Of a stretch of DNA of 64,000 nt, positions 8,580-16,192 are shown in pieces. Below the pieces are notes generated by a model, which saw nothing but the letters and a program-made list of their open reading frames with translations, was not told the DNA's origin and made no database searches. Within the stretch, counting starts at the first letter, position 1. Each line of letters opens with the position of its first letter. Source of the DNA: JALZUV01 sp963837025 (GTDB lineage Bacteria > Pseudomonadota > Alphaproteobacteria > Rickettsiales > JALZUV01); the NCBI GenBank assembly GCA_963837025.1, contig CAWILT010000002.1, forward strand, positions 372,001 through 436,000, given 5' to 3'. The position numbers and the translations under genes were made by a program.

Positions 8580-9295
8580 ACGGCAATTGCTTTCAAAAAT
8601 GACTGCTCTAGTGAAGCCTCAGGATATTCCTTCTTAAAGCCTGCAGGGGTTCCTAGATAACGAATTTTCGTATCATGAATAATACCAACTCTATCGCAAA
8701 TCTCTTCCATATCGGCTAAAATGTGCGAGCTAAAAAATACGGTATTTCCCGCATTACGATAATCGATTAATTTACGTTTCAACGCGATACGCGCTTTGGG
8801 ATCAAGCCCACTCATCGGCTCATCAAGAATGAGTAATGGGCGTTGCGATAAAAAGGCGCCAATTAATCCAATTTTTTGCCCCATGCCTTTTGAATAGGAT
8901 GAAATGCGTTTATCTAACGCTTCAGGTGCAAGTTCGAGTGCCGCAGCAAGTTCACGCGCCGCTGGTTTATCTAATTTCATGTGATAATAATCTAAGCAAA
9001 ATGATAAATATTCATAACCGGATAAATATTTAGAAGGATGAAATTTCTCAGGCAGATAAGCTAATTTCATCCGCGAATCATCATTGTCACTTTTAACTCC
9101 AAAAATTTCAGCTTTACCTGAATCAGCATAAGCTAAACGCAATAAGCATTTAATAAGCGTAGTTTTGCCAATACCGTTTAATCCAATTAAACCGAAAATT
9201 TCACCATGTTTGAGTTCCAAACTAATATCATCAAGCACTTTGCGCCCATCATAAGATTTAGAAAAATGTTCAATAGAAAAAGGTATTTGTGACAT
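8576..9295 (-). CDS. ABC transporter ATP-binding protein
   Basis: This is a 239-residue single ABC ATPase domain. The Walker A is GLNGIGKTT near residue 38, and the signature is YSKGMGQKIGLIGAFL near 135, followed directly by the Walker B LLILDEPMSGLDP. The LSGGQ motif is replaced by YSKGMGQ, common in NatA/GldA-type exporters. No permease gene lies beside it. It begins 11 bp after the stop of the PilP-like gene and so is likely the last gene of the pilus operon, although nothing shows that it acts in pilus assembly. Its substrate is unknown. Confidence 0.85.
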   Translation of the reverse strand: MSQIPFSIEHFSKSYDGRKVLDDISLELKHGEIFGLIGLNGIGKTTLIKCLLRLAYADSGKAEIFGVKSDNDDSRMKLAYLPEKFHPSKYLSGYEYLSFCLDYYHMKLDKPAARELAAALELAPEALDKRISSYSKGMGQKIGLIGAFLSQRPLLILDEPMSGLDPKARIALKRKLIDYRNAGNTVFFSSHILADMEEICDRVGIIHDTKIRYLGTPAGFKKEYPEASLEQSFLKAIAV

Positions 9296-9306
9296 AGCGG
9301 TATCCG

Positions 9307-10515
9307 TTAATTTGCTGGGGTGTTTGAGTTTTGGTAGAGTTCTAACAATGTATCGATATCTTGCTGAGCCTTTAAATCTTCAGGATCAAGCGATGATGTA
9401 TCAGTACTTTCAACATTAGACTCTTTCGCTAAGGCAGCAATTTCGGCTTGTTTTTTACGTTCATAACGGCTCAAAATTTCTTGAATTTTTAGCGTTGCCA
9501 CGCGCCCTTCTTGGGTTGAAAAATCATCTGTAATAAAAGCCTGATTAGGCGATAATCGAATACGATACGTGTTATTATTCAGCTGCATTACATTAGCAGG
9601 CAAAGGACCATTATCTAAATCATTCACAGTGTTAGAATCTTCAACCATTATATCATCACTAAGATTAGCCTCAGCCTCATCAAAATTACCATCAATTTGA
9701 ATTTCTTGATTTAACTCTAAACTAGACTCGGGTTTAGTCCATTCAACCGTGGCTTCGTTCTTTGAAACCGATATTAGCTTTAAACCTACAAGAGCCTCTG
9801 TCTTTGATGGGCTATAGCGCTTTTTATTAATCCATACCGCCCAATTAGTGGGTGTAATATACATAATCGAATCAACGGTAATAAAAGGATAATTAACAAA
9901 TGTTTCTTGTAAATCGCTCTCAATTACAATCTCATCATTAGCAACCGGTGCAAGGCCCGCTACACTGCGCTGATAACGCGACAATGCAGCGTTAAAAATG
10001 CGCACCTCGCGCGGCTGTAACATAACTGATTTAAAGCTCCAAATCTTATTAATATCCACATCACCTTTTGCAGGAACTGCAGAGTCAGATGAAAGTTCTT
10101 CTTCAAAGTTATCCTGACGAATTTCTTCAGCACTAACCGCATTATCCATTTGTGATGGTTCACGATATAATGTTTCTTCAGTCGCTAACAAATTCGTATC
10201 TTGAATTTCGCTAGGTATATTGCCAATTTGCGGTGCTGGCATTGCAGGCTCTATTCCTAATGGATTAGGTTGAGCATTGTTTATACCTAATGCATCATTT
10301 TTAATCGCCGCATTAGGAGGGCTTTCTTCAATTTTATAAAGGGTGCGAATTTCATCTGCTGAAAGAAGTTCTAGGCCTGAATTTTGAACACGCTTGTTGT
10401 TATTCGTGTCTGATGTTTTTCGAGGCATTTCCAACATTTCAGTCTGAGCGTTAGCAGCACAGGCAAAAGATAATAAACCCGCTAAGACTAAACCCATTTT
10501 TGACAATCTATTCAA
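9307..10515 (-). CDS. PilP/GspB-like periplasmic pilus or secretion protein
   Basis: This is an exported protein in a type IV pilus / type II secretion-like operon. I place the start at TTG 10515 because GGAGG lies 6 bases upstream and the resulting N-terminus (MNRLSK, then a hydrophobic stretch ending FACAANA) is a good signal peptide; a TTG at 10542 or ATG at 10497 is possible. A disordered acidic Asn/Pro-rich region covers about 25-160. A folded section near residues 190-290 includes YITPTNWAVWINKKRYSP and VEWTKP, which resembles the C-terminal domain of GspB/PilP proteins. The C-terminus has a helical, acidic tail. At about 400 residues it is much larger than PilP (about 180). It is probably an adaptor linking the inner-membrane platform to a secretin; no secretin is in the window. 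Confidence 0.6.
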   Translation of the reverse strand: MNRLSKMGLVLAGLLSFACAANAQTEMLEMPRKTSDTNNNKRVQNSGLELLSADEIRTLYKIEESPPNAAIKNDALGINNAQPNPLGIEPAMPAPQIGNIPSEIQDTNLLATEETLYREPSQMDNAVSAEEIRQDNFEEELSSDSAVPAKGDVDINKIWSFKSVMLQPREVRIFNAALSRYQRSVAGLAPVANDEIVIESDLQETFVNYPFITVDSIMYITPTNWAVWINKKRYSPSKTEALVGLKLISVSKNEATVEWTKPESSLELNQEIQIDGNFDEAEANLSDDIMVEDSNTVNDLDNGPLPANVMQLNNNTYRIRLSPNQAFITDDFSTQEGRVATLKIQEILSRYERKKQAEIAALAKESNVESTDTSSLDPEDLKAQQDIDTLLELYQNSNTPAN

Positions 10516-11170
10516 CAGGAGCCTCCAATGCTGTTTCTTCAACAGGATTAGGGCGCATTCCTAGCCATTCAAATGAGAGAGAGCTTGACATAAAACTGGC
10601 TTTGCCTTGCTTTAATAACGCACGTAAAACACCTTCCGATACTTCTTCAGTGCGCTTAATGCTAAATTGGGAAATAACATGATAGCCTGAAAATTCGCGA
10701 AGTAATTCTTGCAGCATGGCTAATGAATGTGCATCGCTTATGGTGTCATAATCGAGCTTAATTTTTGATGTTATAAGCGTTCCATTTTCTTGTTCAAATG
10801 GAGAATCGATACGATCTTCACTAGGTTCAATCGCAATCGTAACGCTCAAAGCACGATATTTTTCGCTTAATCCGTTTAAAAGATTAGAGATTTCTTTGCG
10901 ATCTAATTCGAGCGACTTAAATTTAGATTCCTTTTGTAGCGTAGTGTAAAGCTCAAGTGCTTCTAATGACCTTTCATTCGTATTTGTAATTTCAACAATA
11001 TTAGCTTTTAACTGGCTATCACGATCATTCAGCCGTTTAATCTGATCTTGCGAATCGGTATAAACATAGAATGCCGCAGCCAATATGGCGGCACTAATTC
11101 CAACGAAAATACCTGACTTAATCGCTTGTGAAATAATAGCGCGTTTTAAACGAGAGAATTTATCGTTCAT
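10508..11170 (-). CDS. PilO-like inner-membrane pilus assembly protein
   Basis: The 220-residue protein has a short basic cytoplasmic tail, one membrane helix (FVGISAAILAAAFYVY) near residue 25, a coiled-coil region (about 45-105) and a periplasmic alpha/beta domain. This is the PilO/GspM layout. Its ATG at 11170 overlaps the stop of the PilM/PilN-like gene (ATGA), and its own stop overlaps the next gene. Sequence similarity to PilO is not obvious to me, so the call rests on topology and position between PilN- and PilP-like genes. Confidence 0.6.
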   Translation of the reverse strand: MNDKFSRLKRAIISQAIKSGIFVGISAAILAAAFYVYTDSQDQIKRLNDRDSQLKANIVEITNTNERSLEALELYTTLQKESKFKSLELDRKEISNLLNGLSEKYRALSVTIAIEPSEDRIDSPFEQENGTLITSKIKLDYDTISDAHSLAMLQELLREFSGYHVISQFSIKRTEEVSEGVLRALLKQGKASFMSSSLSFEWLGMRPNPVEETALEAPVE

Positions 11171-12807
11171 GGTTGCATACCGCCTATCGCCCCTAAGCCC
11201 TGCGGCAGTTGCTGCTGATTTTCTTCTTCTTCACCAGAATATTCAAATAATAAATCAAGCGAAATTGGCGCAGTGGCTAATCCACGGCTTGATGCATTGG
11301 TAAAATCAACTACCAAGCCTTCAGGTTCATTCAATGTACCTTCAATTGCATTAAAACTTAATGTGTAAGCCGGATATGCCCCACGTAAACGCGCAAAATA
11401 TGTGTTTAAATAAGCAATTCGGTTTTCAGCATTATTGGAAGTTTTAATGACATCCACGCTTACTTTTACAGTGCGGGGTTTATTCTCTTGGCGCGCCACT
11501 GTAGTAAAATCATCCTCACTGCTCCAATCATACGATTTTACTAAAATGCCATCATCGGTGTTTGCTATAAAGGTTTGAATAAACGTAATGGGCGTGTCTT
11601 TTTGTGTGGCAAAGCGCTGATAAAGCGAAACATCATTTAATATTTCCGATATATTTTCAGGCAATTCATCAGATTTTGCAGTAATTTCAGTAAGGCGCTT
11701 TTGACTAGCGTTAATGGATGCCTCGGTTGACCCTGTTGAGTTCGATGCTTGATACCACTCAAACCCGAAATATGCCGCTCCTGCTAAGATGCCTAAAATA
11801 ATCAAAAATGCGGTATATTTGATGCCACTTTTTAATCTTTGCAGCTTATTAATCTTCAGGCTGTTTTCAGTTTGAACCAGAAGAACGGCCTTATTTAGAA
11901 CCTTGAAATAAGTTGAAAATAATAGATCAGCAAAATGATTATCTGTATAATCTTCCTCAGCTAAGTTTAGCTTTTGCGCAACTTGCGCAGGCGATAAAAA
12001 TTCAGATTTCCAATGCACTCCGATTTTTGTTTCATCCAATGCTGCCACAATTTCAGGCGAAGCGATAATGGTGACATCAAGGCCTTCATCTTCACGAAAG
12101 CCAATACGTTTAAGATATTCAATCGTGGAAACTGATTCTTGCTCAATATTACCTGCGATAACAAGCGGTATATTTTCGCCACTGCTAGGTTGTGTCAAAC
12201 GGGTAAATGTAAGGCGGCCGTTTTTAGTAATCACCTGTCTAAAGCCACTAACTTTATTATGCAGAATGAGCATGTGCCAAACGGCGGAGCTTGAATCGGC
12301 TTTTGCCTTTTTCGTTTTTGGCTTAACAATAGCTTTAATTAAATTTTCAGCTTCAACCGGAACCAGATAAATGCCTTTAAAAGGATTATCAAAATTATTT
12401 ATAAAGTCGAGCCATTGCATCAACTCAGGCGTGGGCACAACCGATATTAGTAAAAACTTCCAATCTTGGCGTCCGGTTTTTTCTTTACCTAATGTGAGTG
12501 ACTCGGTGATATCACCAGGCGAAAAGTCACGCTTAATGCGATCATTTACCAACTTTTGAACACTCATTTTCGCAACGGGTGGAAAACTCTGTGTTTGATA
12601 AGATTGGTCAATACCGTCTAGTAAAATACTTATGGGAGCTTTAATATCGGCTTTAACAAGATTAGTAATTACCTCTTGCGCATTCGTGTCAGCAGAATTG
12701 AATAGTAACTTCTTTTCAACTTTTTTACCTACGATATAAGATACAATAACCCCTTCATCGCCAATAAAAAATATGAATGCTGAATTTCTTTTTCCCACTT
12801 TACCCAA
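11167..12807 (-). CDS. GspL-like PilM-PilN fusion of the pilus/secretion platform
   Basis: The 546-residue protein combines a cytoplasmic domain of about 320 residues, one membrane helix (YTAFLIILGILAGAAYFGF, near 335-353) and a periplasmic domain of about 190 residues with a coiled-coil start (near 365-395). This matches GspL, or PilM and PilN joined, which recruits the assembly ATPase to the membrane. The cytoplasmic part has the alternating strands of an actin-like fold, but I see no clear ATP-binding signature. The first in-frame start is TTG 12807 with GTG 12798 just inside; neither has a strong ribosome binding site. It lies 28 bp after the PilC-like gene and overlaps the PilO-like start. 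Confidence 0.6.
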   Translation of the reverse strand: MGKVGKRNSAFIFFIGDEGVIVSYIVGKKVEKKLLFNSADTNAQEVITNLVKADIKAPISILLDGIDQSYQTQSFPPVAKMSVQKLVNDRIKRDFSPGDITESLTLGKEKTGRQDWKFLLISVVPTPELMQWLDFINNFDNPFKGIYLVPVEAENLIKAIVKPKTKKAKADSSSAVWHMLILHNKVSGFRQVITKNGRLTFTRLTQPSSGENIPLVIAGNIEQESVSTIEYLKRIGFREDEGLDVTIIASPEIVAALDETKIGVHWKSEFLSPAQVAQKLNLAEEDYTDNHFADLLFSTYFKVLNKAVLLVQTENSLKINKLQRLKSGIKYTAFLIILGILAGAAYFGFEWYQASNSTGSTEASINASQKRLTEITAKSDELPENISEILNDVSLYQRFATQKDTPITFIQTFIANTDDGILVKSYDWSSEDDFTTVARQENKPRTVKVSVDVIKTSNNAENRIAYLNTYFARLRGAYPAYTLSFNAIEGTLNEPEGLVVDFTNASSRGLATAPISLDLLFEYSGEEEENQQQLPQGLGAIGGMQP

Positions 12808-12835
12808 CTCTTATTCGTCGTATCATGTCACTATC

Positions 12836-14038
12836 TTATATTGGCATTTGGCTAAACGCATCATAAAGTGGGCCAAATACGGCAGAAATCACCCAGAAAA
12901 TTAAAATACCCATCAAAATAGTCAATGCGGGTTGAATCATACCCACCATACCATCAACCGCATCATTCACCTCGCGGTTATAAAAAAAGTTAACATTTTC
13001 AAGAGCATCATTCATGTTACCGCTATTTTCACCAACGCGGAACATGCGCACTACCATCGTTGGAAACTCGCCTGAGCGCTGAAGCGATTCCGTAACGGAA
13101 CTTCCCGATGATACACTGTGGCGTACTTGGCTAATACTGTCTTTTAACTTCAAATTATTGACCACACTTTTAGCCGATTCGAGCGATTCCAAAATATCAA
13201 CACCACTGCGAAACATTACACCGAAAAAATGCGTGAAACGCGCCATATTAATTTTACGAATTACAACGCCGAAGAAGGGTAGCTTTAACGCTATTACATC
13301 CATTTTATAGGCAAAACTAGCGGATGTACGGTAAGTTATTTTAAAAATGATGAGAGCTATAATCGGTATACCAAAAATTATATACCAATAATTGGTAAAA
13401 GCACCGGATGTGGCAATAAGTGCTCGTGTATGAATGGGAATAGCAAAGCCTTGCGTTGTTATAAAATCGAGTAATTTAGGCACTACAAAAATCATCAAAA
13501 TAGAAATAACGCCTGTCATAACAATCAACAAAAACATCGGATAGGTTCGTGCTTTTTTAATTTTGCGTTTAATCTCATGCGTCCATTTATAATGATTAGC
13601 CAAGTGAATATAAATTTCAGTCATGTCGCCGGTTTTTTCACCGGTTTTAATGAGCCCAATAAATACTTCATCAAAGTCTCTGGGGTGTTGTGCTAGGGCG
13701 GATGAAAATTGCGAGCCGGTTTTTACTTCCTCAAAAACACTCGCCATAATATCACGTAAACGTGGTGAGTCGGTGGAATCGCGCACATCGGCAATCGCTT
13801 CTAAAAGCGGCACGCCTGCGCGACTTAATTGCTCCATATGTAAACATAAAATAATTAAATCATTTGCAGTGACTTTATTAAAAAAACCTGTTTTTTTCTG
13901 TTTGGCTGTATTTGCTTTAATTAAATCCAGTTGAAGGTCTTTTAATCGCGCTTCAAGGTCAATCTCATTTTCGGCGGTCATCTCGCCCTTAACTTTTTTG
14001 CCTGCCTCATTCATTGCAATGTAATTAAATACTGCCAT
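12836..14038 (-). CDS. Type II secretion / type IV pilus inner-membrane platform protein (GspF/PilC)
   Basis: This polytopic platform protein couples the hexameric ATPase to pilin extraction. The 400 residues hold the duplicated T2SSF domain. The first copy includes FLHMEQLSRAGVPLLEAI-like residues near 65-85 and the GEKTGDM motif near 135; the second copy contains FFGVMFRSGVDILESLESA near 270 and VGENSGNMNDALE near 330. Three membrane helices lie near 170-195, 210-235 and 370-395, as expected. Only 4 bp separate it from the upstream ATPase gene, so the two are made together. Confidence 0.88.
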   Translation of the reverse strand: MAVFNYIAMNEAGKKVKGEMTAENEIDLEARLKDLQLDLIKANTAKQKKTGFFNKVTANDLIILCLHMEQLSRAGVPLLEAIADVRDSTDSPRLRDIMASVFEEVKTGSQFSSALAQHPRDFDEVFIGLIKTGEKTGDMTEIYIHLANHYKWTHEIKRKIKKARTYPMFLLIVMTGVISILMIFVVPKLLDFITTQGFAIPIHTRALIATSGAFTNYWYIIFGIPIIALIIFKITYRTSASFAYKMDVIALKLPFFGVVIRKINMARFTHFFGVMFRSGVDILESLESAKSVVNNLKLKDSISQVRHSVSSGSSVTESLQRSGEFPTMVVRMFRVGENSGNMNDALENVNFFYNREVNDAVDGMVGMIQPALTILMGILIFWVISAVFGPLYDAFSQMPI

Positions 14039-14042
14039 AGCG

Positions 14043-16064
14043 TTACATTCTATCTGTTAAGTCGAGGGTTGCAATAAGTTGCTTTAAATCAATTTCGCCT
14101 TGCAATATTTTATCAATACCATCTTCAACCATGGTAATAAATCCATTATTTAAAGCATAATTTAACATCGTATTACGCGTAGCATGGGTGGCAATAAGTT
14201 CATTCAAGCCTTCATCAATACGCAAAATTTCAATAATCGCGGTTCGCCCTTTATGCCCTGTGTTGCGACAGACGGAGCAGCCCACTGGGTCATGAATGGT
14301 GGGTGGCTTATCAGGCAAAAACCCTAAAATCCGCGACTCTTCTGCGTTTGCTAATCGTGGCTGCTTGCAGGCATTGCATAATTTTCGCGCTAAGCGCTGC
14401 GCAATTGAGCAAATGAGCGAACCGGCTAATAAATGCGCGGGCACTCCAATATCACCCAGTCGCGGTACAGCACCAAGTGCATCATTGGTGTGTAAGGTGG
14501 TAAATACCTGATGACCCGTCAATGCCGCACGTACTGCCATCATAGCGGTATCTTCATCACGCACCTCACCAATAAAGATAATATCGGGATCTTGGCGCAT
14601 AAGCGATTTAATGCCATTATTAAAATCAACCGTGCCTTCCCGCACGTTGGTTTGGCGAATGAGTGGCAATTGATATTCCACCGGATCTTCCAGTGTCATA
14701 ATATTGACATCAATCGAATTAATGTAACTCAATATCGAATAAAGTGTTGTCGTTTTACCTGAGCCCGTAGGGCCCGTTACAATAATAATTCCTTCAGGCC
14801 TTTTCAGCAATTTTTTAAGCAAATTTGTATTATGGTCAGCAAATCCTAAATCGCCTAGAGGCACCAGCGATTTTGTTTTATCGAGTAAACGCATTACGAT
14901 ATTTTCGCCATGTACAGTTGGTTGGGTAGCAACACGAAAATCAACCTCGCGCCCCATGACTTGAAATGAAATGCGTCCATCTTGAGGCATACGCGTTTCG
15001 GCAATATTCATGCCCGACATAATTTTAATACGCACGGCAATGGCAGGCCAATAACTACGGTGGAAACTACGGATTTGTACTAAATCCCCATCTATACGAT
15101 AACGCAAACGCAAGAATTGCCCTTCCGGTTCAAAGTGAATATCCGAAGCGCCTACTTTGATGGAATCCACTAAAATCGCGTCAACCAAACGCACCGTTGG
15201 ATTAATATATCCTTCTTGCGTACCGTTCAGCTTCGATGCTTCAATTTCGCCAGTTTCAATTTCTTTTAAAATACCAATAATGGATAATTCGTAATCGTAA
15301 TACTGATCGACAAGTTCTAAAATCGCGGCCTCAGAACAATACACCGTTTCAACCTGCACGCGCTTATTAAAATAGCGCCGTACTTGGTCAACCGCCAAAA
15401 CGTTAAAAATATCAGATGTGGCAATCGTCAGCACATTATCTTCAAAACTAACCGCCAGAACTTTGTGACGAATAGCGACTTCTTTAGGCACTTTTTTCAC
15501 CACTTCAGCATCTAACATAGTGCCTTTAGCATCAAAAGTTTTAGACCCCGCCGATTCGGCTAAAATCTCACCTAACGCATTTTCTGAGATAAAACCCATA
15601 TCAACCAATATGGTTCCCAATAGGGTTTTCTTCGTTTTTTGCTCTTGTAAAGCAACATCTAGCTGATCGGCAGAAATTAAGCCCAGCGTAATAAGTTTTT
15701 CACCAATTCTAACGGGTTTCTTTGAGCGAGGTTGGGGCTCGCTAGTGGAAGCCATTGGCGCAGAAAAATCAGCCGCCGATTCCGATCCGCTATTTTGGGG
15801 TGAAACATTATCTGCCGATGAAGCAGTTGTAGGCGTTGAAGCGGGAGCAAAATTTGTAGCATTTAGCGGAGTTGGTGCAGACGACAGTGGCGTATCAGAG
15901 CCCGCATCAACATTTGGCCGCGAAGGGGGAATCGTCCGCGGCATTGATTGCGCATCTTGATTCGGCGTGTTTGGAGGACTCTTAGGTGCTGATGGCTCAT
16001 CACTCGCGTTTTGTTCGCGTTGCATATCCTCAGGTAGATTAAAGTTGCCAAACTGATTATTCAT
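14043..16064 (-). CDS. Type IV pilus / type II secretion assembly ATPase (PilB/GspE family)
   Basis: This is the cytoplasmic hexameric motor for pilin polymerisation. The first 115 residues are a disordered Pro/Ser/Ala-rich extension. It is followed by the MshEN/GspE-II N-terminal domain (VRIGEKLITLGLISADQLD), which in relatives binds cyclic di-GMP, and by the catalytic core. Walker A is GPTGSGKTTTLY near 437, the Asp box and Walker B (MRQDPDIIFIGEVRDEDTA) lie near 495, and the His box is TTLHTNDA near 530. A CNAC...CSVC zinc-binding insert sits near 575-605. The 673-residue length is long for PilB because of the extension. It is the first gene of the minus-strand operon; the 128-bp gap behind it to mutS should hold the promoter. 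No pilin gene is present here. Confidence 0.88.
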   Translation of the reverse strand: MNNQFGNFNLPEDMQREQNASDEPSAPKSPPNTPNQDAQSMPRTIPPSRPNVDAGSDTPLSSAPTPLNATNFAPASTPTTASSADNVSPQNSGSESAADFSAPMASTSEPQPRSKKPVRIGEKLITLGLISADQLDVALQEQKTKKTLLGTILVDMGFISENALGEILAESAGSKTFDAKGTMLDAEVVKKVPKEVAIRHKVLAVSFEDNVLTIATSDIFNVLAVDQVRRYFNKRVQVETVYCSEAAILELVDQYYDYELSIIGILKEIETGEIEASKLNGTQEGYINPTVRLVDAILVDSIKVGASDIHFEPEGQFLRLRYRIDGDLVQIRSFHRSYWPAIAVRIKIMSGMNIAETRMPQDGRISFQVMGREVDFRVATQPTVHGENIVMRLLDKTKSLVPLGDLGFADHNTNLLKKLLKRPEGIIIVTGPTGSGKTTTLYSILSYINSIDVNIMTLEDPVEYQLPLIRQTNVREGTVDFNNGIKSLMRQDPDIIFIGEVRDEDTAMMAVRAALTGHQVFTTLHTNDALGAVPRLGDIGVPAHLLAGSLICSIAQRLARKLCNACKQPRLANAEESRILGFLPDKPPTIHDPVGCSVCRNTGHKGRTAIIEILRIDEGLNELIATHATRNTMLNYALNNGFITMVEDGIDKILQGEIDLKQLIATLDLTDRM

Positions 16065-16192
16065 ATTTCCACATGGTAACCGTTGCGCGCCATTCTTACA
16101 ATAGTATTGACAGTCGGCTCACCTCATTTTGAAACGATTAAACCCAAATGCAATGAAACCAAAGGTTAAACATCTAACCGATTAAGTTTAGC

